A stretch of DNA of 58,994 nucleotides. Origin: a virus. Each line of letters opens with the position of its first letter. The first letter of the stretch is position 1. Shown here piece after piece: positions 31,065 to 39,265 of the stretch. The notes under the pieces were generated by a model, which worked only from the letters and a program-made list of their open reading frames with translations, was not told where the DNA came from and ran no database searches. The stretch covers positions 1 to 58,994 of the IMG/VR virus record IMGVR_UViG_3300045778_000157, one strand, 5' to 3'. The translations under genes and the position numbers were made by a program.

Positions 31065-33311
31065 ATGCCGATCCTTCTCCAGCACGACCCCGCCAAGCCG
31101 GCCTTCTTCGTCAAGTTCCCCGCGCCCTGCCCCGAGAGGGACGTGGTCAAGTCCTGTGGCTTCCGCTTCGACGGGGCCACCGCCTCGTGGGTCGGCCGCG
31201 CCGCCGACGCGGTGAGGCTGATCGCCAGGGGCGGCGTCGAGGTGGCCGAGTCCGCCGCCGATGTGCTGCGCGCCGCCCAGCGGCAAGCCGCCGAGTCCGA
31301 GCGCGCCAAGGCCGCGAACATAGCCGCCTCATTCGCCGCGACGTCCGTCGACGCCATCCCGCTCGGCGCCGGCGCCGTCGCGGCGGGCCACGACTTCCTG
31401 CCCTACCAGAAGGCGGGGATCGCCTACGCCGCCGGAAAGAAGGCGGTGCTAATCGCCGACGAAATGGGCCTTGGCAAGACGCCGCAGAGCGTCGGCATCG
31501 CCAACCTAGACCTGTCCTGCCGGAAAATCCTGATCGTCTGCCCCGCCTCGCTCAAGGGCAACTGGCGGCGCGAGTGGCTGAAGTGGGACGCCAAGGGACT
31601 CTCCGTCGCCATCGCCGAGGGGCAGAAGCCGTGGCCGTGCCTCGCCGACGTGGTGGTGGTCAACTACGATATCGTCGAACGCTTTCGGGCCGAGATCGAC
31701 GCGACACATTGGCACATGCTCGTCATGGACGAGTGCCACATGGTCAAGAACGCCAAGGCCCAGCGCACCCGCGCCGTGTTCCGCCGCCCCGAGAAGCGCG
31801 AGAAGGGCAAGCCGATGGTCCCGGGCCGCGCCGCGATCCAAGCCGACCGCGTCGTGCTGCTGACGGGAACCCCGATCCTCAACCGCCCAATCGAAATGTT
31901 CCCGATGCTGGAGCGCATCGACCCCGAAGGCCTCGGCGCCAACTTCATGGCCTTCGCCAAGCGGTATTGCGACGCCGAAATGGGCCGCTTCGGCTGGGAC
32001 TTCTCCGGCGCGTCGAACCTCGAAGAACTGCAAGAGCGGCTGCGCGGCTCGGTGATGGTGCGGCGCCTGAAGGCGGACGTGCTCACCGAACTTCCGCCCA
32101 AGCGGCGCCAGCTGATGCCGCTCGACCGCGCCGAGTCGAAGAACCTGAAGGCCGCCATCGCAGCGCTGGAGTCCGAGGACGAGGCCCACGCCACGGCCAT
32201 CGCCGAGGCCATGGCGAAGGCCGAACTCGCCAAGGCCTCCGGCGAGGACGCCTACCGCGCCGCCGCCGCCACCCTCGCCGACACGCGCAAGGTGGCGTTC
32301 GAGGACATGGCCCGCGCCCGCTACGTCCTCGCCGTCGCCAAGGCGCCCGTGGTGGCCGAGCGCATCGCCGACCTGCTGGCGGAAGACCCCGCGATGAAGA
32401 TCGTGGTGATGGCCCACCACGGCGACGTGGTCCGCGTCCTGCGCGAGAAGTTGCAGAAGTTCGGCTGCGCCGAGGTGACGGGAAAGACCCCCGTGCCGAA
32501 CCGCCAGGGCGAGTGCGACAGGTTCCAAACAGACAAGTCCTGCCGCGTGTTCCTCGGCACCATCCGCGCCGCCGGCGTCGGCCTCACCCTCACCGCCGCG
32601 CACGTCGTCGCCTTCGTCGAGTTGGACTGGGTGCCGGGCAACGTCTCTCAGGCCGAGGACAGGTGCCACCGCATCGGCCAGCGCGACTCCGTCCTCGTCT
32701 GGCACTTCGTGGTCGACGATTCGCTGGACAGCCGCATGGTGGCGACCCTCGTCGAAAAACAGTCCGTCGCCGACGCGGCGTTGAACAACCTCGACCCGTC
32801 GTCCGTGGCCGTCGCCGGGGAAGCCCCGCTCGATTCGTTCGACGTGGTCTCCGACGTCGCGGTCGCCGCAGAGGAAGCGCGCCTCGCCGCCGCCGCGGAC
32901 CACAGGGAGGGCCTCGCGGCGGACGGACGCGCCCGCATCGTCGCGGAGAGGGCGCGGAACGCCGAGCGCGCCCGCGCCGAGACAGCCCACCGCCGCGTGT
33001 CGCCGCGCGCCGCCACCATGGGCCTGTCGGGCGAACAGCTGGACAGGGAGGGCGAGGCCATGTCGCCGGCGCAGCGCGAGACCGCCATGGACGCGGTGCG
33101 CGCCCTCGCCGCCTCCGACAAGGATTTCGCCAACCTGTTGAACGACACGGGCTTCAGCAAGGCGGACGTGTTCCTCGGCCACAGCATCGCCAGGCTGCAC
33201 CCGTCCGAACTCAACGCGGCGCACCACGCCATCGCCCGCCGCCTCGTCGTCAAATACCGCCGCCAGCTGCCGGCGCACGTCGTCGATCTCGTCGCCGCCG
33301 AGGCCGCGTGA
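31065..33311 (+). CDS. SNF2-family DEAD/DEAH-type helicase
   Basis: 748 aa from the ATG at 31065. Motif I DEMGLGKT near residue 130, motif II MDECH near 222, motif III LLTGTP near 267, and C-terminal motifs G-V-G-L-T-L-T-A and QAEDRCHRIGQ near 528. This is the SNF2 (SMARCAL1/HepA-like) layout with an added C-terminal charged region of ~170 residues. SNF2 ATPases translocate on double-stranded DNA. In phages they appear with replication or DNA-modification genes, as here beside a methyltransferase. Confidence 0.88.
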   Translation: MPILLQHDPAKPAFFVKFPAPCPERDVVKSCGFRFDGATASWVGRAADAVRLIARGGVEVAESAADVLRAAQRQAAESERAKAANIAASFAATSVDAIPLGAGAVAAGHDFLPYQKAGIAYAAGKKAVLIADEMGLGKTPQSVGIANLDLSCRKILIVCPASLKGNWRREWLKWDAKGLSVAIAEGQKPWPCLADVVVVNYDIVERFRAEIDATHWHMLVMDECHMVKNAKAQRTRAVFRRPEKREKGKPMVPGRAAIQADRVVLLTGTPILNRPIEMFPMLERIDPEGLGANFMAFAKRYCDAEMGRFGWDFSGASNLEELQERLRGSVMVRRLKADVLTELPPKRRQLMPLDRAESKNLKAAIAALESEDEAHATAIAEAMAKAELAKASGEDAYRAAAATLADTRKVAFEDMARARYVLAVAKAPVVAERIADLLAEDPAMKIVVMAHHGDVVRVLREKLQKFGCAEVTGKTPVPNRQGECDRFQTDKSCRVFLGTIRAAGVGLTLTAAHVVAFVELDWVPGNVSQAEDRCHRIGQRDSVLVWHFVVDDSLDSRMVATLVEKQSVADAALNNLDPSSVAVAGEAPLDSFDVVSDVAVAAEEARLAAAADHREGLAADGRARIVAERARNAERARAETAHRRVSPRAATMGLSGEQLDREGEAMSPAQRETAMDAVRALAASDKDFANLLNDTGFSKADVFLGHSIARLHPSELNAAHHAIARRLVVKYRRQLPAHVVDLVAAEAA

Positions 33312-33589
33312 TGGCGCGCCACTTCGCCACGGCCACCCTCCACGACGTCGAACACCCGATCTACGTCCGGGACGACGGCTCCCTGATCTGCGATTGGCCG
33401 GACGGCGACCTCACCGACCTGTCCGCCGACGATTCGGACTCGGACGAAAGGATCGCCCGCGCCTTCCTCAACGAGGCGTTCTGCGTCGTCCGTGAAATGG
33501 ACCACTCTCTCGTCTCGCCTTACGGGCTTGAATCCGCCGTCTCCGCCCTGTGGGCCGAGGTCGTCATCACAAGGGTAGAAACACCATGA
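33311..33589 (+). CDS. Small hypothetical protein between SNF2 and Dcm genes
   Basis: 92 aa. It overlaps the helicase stop (TGATG) and the methyltransferase start (ATGA), so the three are coupled. The front has a strand pattern (FATATLHDVEHPIYVRDDGSLICDW); the rest is acidic and helical. Unrecognised. Confidence 0.68.
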   Translation: MARHFATATLHDVEHPIYVRDDGSLICDWPDGDLTDLSADDSDSDERIARAFLNEAFCVVREMDHSLVSPYGLESAVSALWAEVVITRVETP

Positions 33590-35220
33590 ACTACGTCAGC
33601 GTATGCAGCGGGATCGAGGCCTGTTCGGTCGCATGGAAGAGCCTCAAGGGATGGAAGCTGTTCGGGGTGGCCGAGATCGCGCCGTTCCAGGCCAACCTCC
33701 TGAAGGCCAAGTATCCCAAGGCGATGAACTGGGGCGACTTCACGAAAATCCCGGGCCACGAGGCCGAATACGACCTTCTCGTCGGCGGCACCCCGTGCCA
33801 GTCCTACTCCGTGGCGGGCTCCCGCGGCGGCAAGGACGACCCTCGCGGCAACCTCGCCTTCGAGTTCGTCCGCCTCGCCGACCGCATCGACACGGGCCGC
33901 AAGTGGCGGAAGAAGGAGGGCGGAGCCGTGCTGTGGGAGAACGTCCCGGGCGTCCTCACCATGGATGACAACGCCTTCGGCTGCTTCGTCGCCGACCTCG
34001 CCGGCGTGGAGGAGCCCTTCGTCGGGCCGAGGAAGAAGCCGGACGGCAAGGCGCCGTCGTGGACGGACTGCGGCTTCGTCGTCGGCCCGCGCCGCGCCGT
34101 GGTCTGGCGCGTCCTCAACGCCCGCCACTTCGGGGTCGCCCAACGCCGCTCCCGCGTGTTCGTGTTCGCGGCGCCGGCCGCAAACGCCCAGGCCGTCCTC
34201 TCCACCCTCATCGAGGGCGACACCCTGCTTTGCGAGGCGCACGAACCCGCCGCCGGGGCCGAATGGGAGCGGCGCGCCAAGGGCTTCGCCCACGTGTCGC
34301 ACCAGCACGGGTGCCAGATCGTCTGCTACGCCCCGTCGAAGAAGCCGACGCTGCTGCCGCTGATCGTCGGGAGCCAGCCCGCCGACCCAGTCCGCGCCGT
34401 CCTCGCCGACGTCCTGCAAGCCGACGCGCACGCCAAATACGCCCTCTCAGCCGATGGCTGTCAGGGCGTACTCAACCGCTCGGAGCGGCGCGCCAAGTCA
34501 ATGCCTCCGCTGCTGCGCTGGGTGCTTGAGTGCCAGGCCAATGGCGTTCCCGCGCTGTCTGTCGTGCGCGCCGGAGACCCGCGCTTCGACGGCATGGCCT
34601 TCAAGCCGAACCAGTCCTCGTCCGCCCGCAGCGACGGCGTGGAGATCGGCGTCTCCCCGACGCTGGAGACGGCGAGCGGCGGCAACAACGTACCAGCCGT
34701 CCTCGAAGGATTCCGCTTCTTCAAGAGCCGCGACTTCGGAGAATATGCGGATGACGCCATCGCCTCCACGGTCATGGCGCAAGCCTCCACCCTCACCCAC
34801 CGCGCCGCCGTTGAGTCGTCAGACCTCGTCTGCACCGCCGGCGACGTCAGCGGCACCCTGTGCGCGTCCGGTGCCGGACTCGACCGCGCAGCGGGACAGG
34901 GCAACGAGGTGGATTTCATCGTCGGACAGGGCAACGAGGTGGTCTACAGGTGGCGGGTGCGGCGGCTGACGCCGACAGAGGCCGAGCGGCTCCAGGGATT
35001 CAAGGACGGGTGGACCGACGTTCCCTTCCTCGGCAAGCCCGCGTCCGACACGAGGCGTTATTCAGCGATCGGAAATTCCATGGCCGTGCCGGTCATGCGC
35101 TGGATCGGGGAGCGCATCGAGGCGCGCTACGGCGAGCATCGCGCCGTCCGCGAAAAGCCCGCCAAGCCGCCGAGGAAAATAGTGCCGACCCTGTTCGATT
35201 TCCTCGTCGAAGTCGCTTGA
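33586..35220 (+). CDS. DNA cytosine-5 methyltransferase
   Basis: 544 aa. Motif I-like V-C-S-G-I-E-A near residue 8, catalytic G-G-T-P-C-Q-S-Y with Cys71, motif VI ENV at 118-120, QRRSRVF near 190, and a C-terminal R-R-L-T-P-T-E-A-E-R-L-Q-G-F and A-I-G-N-S-M-A-V-P-V. A long variable region (about 230-440) forms the target-recognition part. It methylates cytosine C5, probably for protection from host restriction. ATGA coupling to the previous gene. The target is unknown. Confidence 0.9.
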   Translation: MNYVSVCSGIEACSVAWKSLKGWKLFGVAEIAPFQANLLKAKYPKAMNWGDFTKIPGHEAEYDLLVGGTPCQSYSVAGSRGGKDDPRGNLAFEFVRLADRIDTGRKWRKKEGGAVLWENVPGVLTMDDNAFGCFVADLAGVEEPFVGPRKKPDGKAPSWTDCGFVVGPRRAVVWRVLNARHFGVAQRRSRVFVFAAPAANAQAVLSTLIEGDTLLCEAHEPAAGAEWERRAKGFAHVSHQHGCQIVCYAPSKKPTLLPLIVGSQPADPVRAVLADVLQADAHAKYALSADGCQGVLNRSERRAKSMPPLLRWVLECQANGVPALSVVRAGDPRFDGMAFKPNQSSSARSDGVEIGVSPTLETASGGNNVPAVLEGFRFFKSRDFGEYADDAIASTVMAQASTLTHRAAVESSDLVCTAGDVSGTLCASGAGLDRAAGQGNEVDFIVGQGNEVVYRWRVRRLTPTEAERLQGFKDGWTDVPFLGKPASDTRRYSAIGNSMAVPVMRWIGERIEARYGEHRAVREKPAKPPRKIVPTLFDFLVEVA

Positions 35221-35245
35221 CACGTGCAATATTAGAGTCTAATTT
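35217..35245 (+). promoter_or_regulatory. Early promoter P3 with palindromic operator
   Basis: TTGACA (35217-35222, overlapping the methyltransferase stop), 17 bp, TAATTT (35240-35245). TCTAA-TT-TTAGA, a perfect palindrome, covers the -10 (35238-35249). GAGTC (a GANTC site) is at 35235-35239 inside the promoter. Confidence 0.7.
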
Positions 35246-35279
35246 TAGACCATTGCAAGCGAACACGGGGAACACGAAC

Positions 35280-35648
35280 ATGGCGCGCACCTTCCTCAAG
35301 TCCAACGGCAACATCGACATGGGCGCCGTCCTGCGCCGCTCCTGGGAGATCGCCAAGCTCCAGGCCTCCCGCGAATACTGGGTGAAGCACACCCCCGCCA
35401 CCGTGTTCGCCAAGTTCCGCGCCGAACTGGTGTTCGTGCTGCGCGAGGCCCGCGCCGAGAAGCGCAACAGGGCCATCATCGCCAAGGCCACGGCCGAACA
35501 GGAGGCCGCGTGGGCCGCGCAGGGGCCGCTCCCCGTCCGCGTCGAGACCGAGGCCGACCGCGGCTATTCGGACGCCTGGGTGTCCTTCCAGTGCTCCACG
35601 GACGGCGCGCTGGACTATTCCAAGGCGCCGAACCGCGCCGACTTCTGA
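35280..35648 (+). CDS. Hypothetical protein
   Basis: 122 aa. N-terminal M-G-A-V-L-R-R-S-W-E-I-A-K with helical middle (AELVFVLREARAEKRNRAIIAKATAEQEAAW). Probably a small DNA-associated early protein. It is first in the operon of promoter P3. Confidence 0.7.
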   Translation: MARTFLKSNGNIDMGAVLRRSWEIAKLQASREYWVKHTPATVFAKFRAELVFVLREARAEKRNRAIIAKATAEQEAAWAAQGPLPVRVETEADRGYSDAWVSFQCSTDGALDYSKAPNRADF

Positions 35649-35672
35649 AACCACGAACCGAAGGAACCCACG

Positions 35673-35885
35673 ATGGGAAAACGCCACGCCGACGCCACAA
35701 CGATCAACGCGGAGACCCTCGCCGCCCTGCGCGAAAAACTCGGCCTCACCAAGGAAGGCATGGCCCGCGCCCTCGGCGTGTCGCGCCAGTCCTACTTCGA
35801 CTACGAGGACGGTACCCGCCCCGCCCCTCCCTATCTGCGCCTCGCCGCCGCCGCGCTGAAGGCCGGCCTCAAGCCCCTGGAGTGA
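35673..35885 (+). CDS. XRE-family transcriptional regulator
   Basis: 70 aa. Classic helix-turn-helix: E-K-L-G-L-T-K-E-G-M-A-R-A-L-G-V-S-R-Q-S-Y-F-D-Y-E-D-G at about residues 21-47. The size fits a Cro-like repressor. It lies downstream of the operator-bearing promoter P3, so it may act there. Confidence 0.78.
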   Translation: MGKRHADATTINAETLAALREKLGLTKEGMARALGVSRQSYFDYEDGTRPAPPYLRLAAAALKAGLKPLE

Positions 35886-35890
35886 GCCAC

Positions 35891-36112
35891 ATGCCCGCCA
35901 TCGAACTCGACGTGGAGGATCTCCACCGCGCCGCCTACCACCTCCACGGGACGGCGCGCCGCTACGAAACCGCCGCCGACGACAACGCCGCGTCCGGGAA
36001 CGCCGCCTATCTGAGGTCCGAGGCCGAGAGGCTGCGCGCCCTCGCCTGGGCGTTCGACGCGGCCATCGCCGACCACCTGAAGGCCATCTGCATCGAAGGG
36101 ATGAAGCCGTGA
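35891..36112 (+). CDS. Small helical hypothetical protein
   Basis: 73 aa, helical throughout: DLHRAAYHLHGTARRYETAADDNAASGNAAYLRSEAERL. The stop overlaps the next start (GTGA). Function unknown. Confidence 0.65.
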   Translation: MPAIELDVEDLHRAAYHLHGTARRYETAADDNAASGNAAYLRSEAERLRALAWAFDAAIADHLKAICIEGMKP

Positions 36113-36717
36113 TCATGTCCTCCCGCGACCTCTCCGCCTTCCTGCGCGACATGGTGGACCTGCACGGCGGCGCGAAAAACCTCGCCAAGAGCCTGAAGGT
36201 CACCACAGCCGCCGTCGAACACTCGTCGGCCACCGGCCGGCCGAGCGCGAGCATCATGGCGCGGCTCGGCATCGGCTTCGCCAAGTCCTCCGGCGAATAC
36301 GTCATGGGCGCGCTGCCGGAGTTCTGGCACGTCACCGAAATGCCGACCTCGCGCCGCATCGCCGAACTGGAGGGCCAGAACGCCGCGCTGAGGGAGCGGA
36401 TCGCCGAACTGGAGGCGAAGGCGCGGGCGGGCGAAAATGAGCCTCCCGCGCCCGTCCTGGAGGCCCAGCCCTCCGCCGCGAGGGTGAAGCGCGCCTATCG
36501 GAGAAAGGCCGCGCCGCCGACGCCCGTCGCCGAGGCGCGTGTCGAGATTCCACCGCCCGAGTCCGTGACGCGCTTCGACGTCGCTCGGGTGGTGGGGGAG
36601 TGCGGCGGGACGGGAAAATTCTCGCGCCGCTACAAGATCTCGGAAGCCGACGTCGTCGCCGTCATCCGCAACAGGGCGAAGCCTGATTCAAGGTTCGCCA
36701 ACATCCTCGAAAACTGA
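36109..36717 (+). CDS. Probable DNA-binding protein with HTH and coiled coil
   Basis: 202 aa from GTG 36109 (GTGA) or ATG 36115. N-terminal segment D-L-H-G-G-A-K-N-L-A-K-S-L-K-V-T-T-A-A-V-E looks like a helix-turn-helix. A coiled coil (I-A-E-L-E-G-Q-N-A-A-L-R-E-R-I-A-E-L-E-A-K, about 80-103), a Pro/Arg-rich linker and a C-terminal domain follow. Probably a regulator or nucleoid-type protein. Confidence 0.65.
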   Translation: MIMSSRDLSAFLRDMVDLHGGAKNLAKSLKVTTAAVEHSSATGRPSASIMARLGIGFAKSSGEYVMGALPEFWHVTEMPTSRRIAELEGQNAALRERIAELEAKARAGENEPPAPVLEAQPSAARVKRAYRRKAAPPTPVAEARVEIPPPESVTRFDVARVVGECGGTGKFSRRYKISEADVVAVIRNRAKPDSRFANILEN

Positions 36718-36730
36718 AGGGAAAACGGAC

Positions 36731-37378
36731 ATGAACCGCAAGCACAACCGCCGCGCCACCAAGGCGCCGAACGCCCCGAGACAGGCCATCCCGCCCGCCG
36801 ACTCTCGCAAGGACGGCCTGAAGGCGCAGATGAAAGCCCTGCGCGCCAAGGCCATGAAGGAAGAGGTCGCCACCTACGGCGGACGCGCCGACGGCGGCAT
36901 GGGCGCCGCGATCACGGTCGACATGGTGGACGTGAACGGCAACCTGTCTCGCTTCGGAGCGGTGGTCGGCTGGGATCTCTGCCACCCCGTGAAGCGCGAA
37001 CTCTCCGACGCCGAGAAGGAGACGCGCATCGCCCGCCAGCGCGAGTTGCTGTCCATGGCGAACAAGGACGGGCGCAGCCTGTTCGCGCCGCCGCCGCTCA
37101 CCGAAGAACAGAAGGACGTGGCGGCGAAGGTCGCCGCGCTTGTCGAGAAGGTTCAGACGCACGGCACGGCCATCGGCGCGTCCGTGGACAAGGTGGAGTC
37201 CGTCGAGACCACCGCCGGGGACGGGAGCAAGACCGTGACGCTCCACGTGTCCGATAAGCCGTCCAGGTGCGACCACGTGTTCAAGGGGTGGCGCGCCTTC
37301 GACGACGGGCGCGGCGGCGAGGCCGTCTGCGAGAAGTGCGGCGTCGGCGCCTTCGAGGCCACCGACGTTTGGGGATGA
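36731..37378 (+). CDS. Hypothetical protein with C-terminal zinc-ribbon-like motif
   Basis: 215 aa. Basic N-terminus (MNRKHNRRATKAP), helical middle, then C-D-H-V-F-K near residue 185 and E-K-C-G at the end with Cys/His pairs spaced like a small zinc ribbon (C-x-H ... C-x2-C). Last gene of the P3 operon. Possible nucleic-acid-binding protein. Confidence 0.62.
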   Translation: MNRKHNRRATKAPNAPRQAIPPADSRKDGLKAQMKALRAKAMKEEVATYGGRADGGMGAAITVDMVDVNGNLSRFGAVVGWDLCHPVKRELSDAEKETRIARQRELLSMANKDGRSLFAPPPLTEEQKDVAAKVAALVEKVQTHGTAIGASVDKVESVETTAGDGSKTVTLHVSDKPSRCDHVFKGWRAFDDGRGGEAVCEKCGVGAFEATDVWG

Positions 37379-37388
37379 CGAAAAAAAC

Positions 37389-37419
37389 GCGGCCACGCGA
37401 TCTTTTTTCGCGTGGCCGC
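37389..37419. terminator. Terminator-like hairpin between promoter and upstream gene
   Basis: Perfect 12-bp stem GCGGCCACGCGA / TCGCGTGGCCGC, loop TCTTTTT. The A7 run (37381-37387) gives the U-tract on the minus strand, whereas the transcribed upstream gene is on the plus strand. The right arm ends one base before the -35 of P4. Confidence 0.6.
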
Positions 37420-37448
37420 TTGCAATAGTCTAATATTAGGCGTAACGT
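37420..37448 (+). promoter_or_regulatory. Early promoter P4 with TCTAATATTAGGCG element
   Basis: TTGCAA (37420-37425), 17 bp, TAACGT (37443-37448). TCTAATATTAGGCGTA is identical over 16 bases to P1. GAATC (GANTC) is at 37451-37455. It drives the gene at 37494. Confidence 0.6.
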
Positions 37449-37493
37449 TCGAATCACGGCCTTCCAAGGGGCCGCAACACAGGGAACTCAGTC

Positions 37494-37838
37494 ATGGCCT
37501 CCTACAACCCCGCCAAGTGCTACACCCACACCGCCAGCCACGAACTCGTCGACGCCGAGGGCTACGAGTTCGAAGTCGAGGTCACCATCGACTTCGACGC
37601 CTACGCCGCCGAGCCGGACTCCTGGGACTGCCCCGGCCACGACGCGGGCGTGCACATCCTCGGGGTCTACGCCAAGCGCGTGGACGACGGCGCCGCCTAC
37701 GAACTCTCCGACGCCGAAGAGGCGGAAGTCCTCGAAGCCGTCGGTGACGCCGCCTTGCTCGACCACGCCGAGCCGGAAGAGCGCGACTGGGACGCCGTCC
37801 GCAAGGAACGCCTCGAAGAGCCGCAGCTTTACGACTGA
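37494..37838 (+). CDS. Small acidic hypothetical protein
   Basis: 114 aa. Beta-rich front (CYTHTASHELVDAEGYEFEVEVTIDFDAY) and a helical acidic end (LSDAEEAEVLEAVGDAALLDHAEPEERD). It is alone between promoter P4 and a strong terminator. The strong acidity resembles small early proteins that mimic DNA, but that is only a guess. Confidence 0.65.
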   Translation: MASYNPAKCYTHTASHELVDAEGYEFEVEVTIDFDAYAAEPDSWDCPGHDAGVHILGVYAKRVDDGAAYELSDAEEAEVLEAVGDAALLDHAEPEERDWDAVRKERLEEPQLYD

Positions 37839-38173
37839 GGCGCACGGCCAGGAACGACGAAACCCCCGAGGCGGATTCCTCGGGGGTTTTTCTTTGCCTT
37901 GCGCTCTCGGTTATGACGCTGCCTTGCGGCGAAACTTGGCGGGGGGCGAGACCAGAGTATCGGCCCCCCGCGTGGATCGTCAGGATTCCAAGCCGACGAT
38001 CCGGCGGCTTCGGCGAAAGGGAACATCGCAGAAGCCCGCCCGTGAACCCTTATCTCACTGCCGATCGCCTAAAGCAACCCTTGTCCTGCAAACAAGGTTT
38101 CCAAAAAGTTGCGGGGGGCTGGAGGAAGGCGGAATGTCGGGATATCGTAATGGACTAACGCAGGTCGAAAACC
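37839..38173. other. Intergenic region upstream of the recombinase, 335 bp
   Basis: It begins with the terminator (37860-37891). The rest (37892-38173) has no gene I can support. It is a natural place for an attachment site: short inverted runs such as CCCCCCGC (about 37971) and GCGGGGGG (about 38115) and a CTTGT-N7-ACAAG hairpin are present, but no core was identified. Confidence 0.55.
37860..37891 (+). terminator. Intrinsic terminator
   Basis: CCCCCGAGG-CGGATT-CCTCGGGGG followed by T5, with A3 before the stem (so it could work in both directions). It lies 22 bp after the stop of the 37494 gene. Confidence 0.88.
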
Positions 38174-39265
38174 ATGGAACCCACCCGAACCCCCGAGACG
38201 GACGCCGCGTATCTCTTCGCGGGAAAGCGGCATCTGCGCCGCGCCAAGGCTGCGCGCCCCGACCTGACGGACTTGGACGACCTTCTGATCGCCCTCGTCG
38301 AGGACGACCTTTCGGTGCTGAAGCCGTCCACGTCGCGGCTCTACAAGGCCGAATTGCTCTCCGTGCTGCGCTGGGCCGTGGCCGAGGGGAAGCTGTCCCA
38401 GGCGGCTTCCACGGCGGCTGCGGAGCGCATCGCCCGCGCCCTGTTCGGACGTCGCGGAACCCCCGAGCGTCGGCTGGCGTCGAAGAAGGTGCGGGACGCG
38501 AGGGAGGACGAGATAACGAAGGTGCTGCACCACCTCATCCACACCTCCAGGGGCCGCACCTCCGATCAGATGGCCGTCGATGGCATCCTCCCGCTGTGGC
38601 TGATCGTCGCCCCCCGCGTCGGGCTGCGGCCAATCGAATGGACGACCGCCAGGGTCGAAGGCAAGTTCGTGGTCGTCCAGTGCGCCAAGGCCACCAACGG
38701 GCGCGGCGCGGCCAAGGTGCGGCGGGTCGACCTGTCCGCGATGGAGAAGCGGGTGCGCGAGGGAACCGCCGTGTTCTGCCGCGCCTTCCCCGCCGCCTTG
38801 GCGCGCCACGAGGGCGACTGGAAGGCGTTTCGCAAGGTCTTGGCGGAGCGCCTCGCCCGCGCCTGTCAGACGTGCGGGGTGCGGCGCCTGTCGCTCTACA
38901 CCTTCCGCCACGTCGCGCTGTCCACGTGGAAGGCCGCGGGCCTGGACAAGGAAGTGGTCGCCGCCCTCGCCGGCCACGCCTCCACCGAGACCGCCGTGCA
39001 ATACGCCCCGGGCAAGGCGGGGTGGAAGAACCAGAGCCTCCCCAAGCCGGAGTCCGCGCTCGTCAGGAGGATCGCCGAGGCCAACGGCATCGCCGGAGAC
39101 CCCGACTTCGGCGCCGACGACGACGTTTCCGCCGACGCCGCCTCCTACGATTACGACTACACGCCGGAGGCCGAACTCAACCCCGATATCGACGGGGAAG
39201 AGTTGGACTGGCGCCACGACCTTGAGGACTACGCCGCCGACGAGCCGGACGTTCCCGAAGAGTGA
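38174..39265 (+). CDS. Tyrosine recombinase (integrase-like)
   Basis: 363 aa. The catalytic domain has R in G-L-R-P-I-E-W (about 150), a F-R-H at about 244-246 in place of the usual H-x-x-R, then G-H-A-S-T-E-T-A-V-Q-Y with the tyrosine near 277. The first His of the box is replaced by Tyr (L-Y-T-F-R-H). The N-terminal ~110 residues fit a SAM-like core-binding domain. It suggests lysogeny. The acidic C-terminal ~60 residues after the Tyr are unusual. Confidence 0.78.
   Translation: MEPTRTPETDAAYLFAGKRHLRRAKAARPDLTDLDDLLIALVEDDLSVLKPSTSRLYKAELLSVLRWAVAEGKLSQAASTAAAERIARALFGRRGTPERRLASKKVRDAREDEITKVLHHLIHTSRGRTSDQMAVDGILPLWLIVAPRVGLRPIEWTTARVEGKFVVVQCAKATNGRGAAKVRRVDLSAMEKRVREGTAVFCRAFPAALARHEGDWKAFRKVLAERLARACQTCGVRRLSLYTFRHVALSTWKAAGLDKEVVAALAGHASTETAVQYAPGKAGWKNQSLPKPESALVRRIAEANGIAGDPDFGADDDVSADAASYDYDYTPEAELNPDIDGEELDWRHDLEDYAADEPDVPEE

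Noticed and set aside
31506-33278. 590-codon open frame antisense to the SNF2 helicase
   Set aside because: The plus strand carries all helicase motifs; the antisense peptide is low in complexity and has no motif.
37892-38173. A specific attP core
   Set aside because: Several short inverted runs are visible, but none can be chosen without the host sequence.
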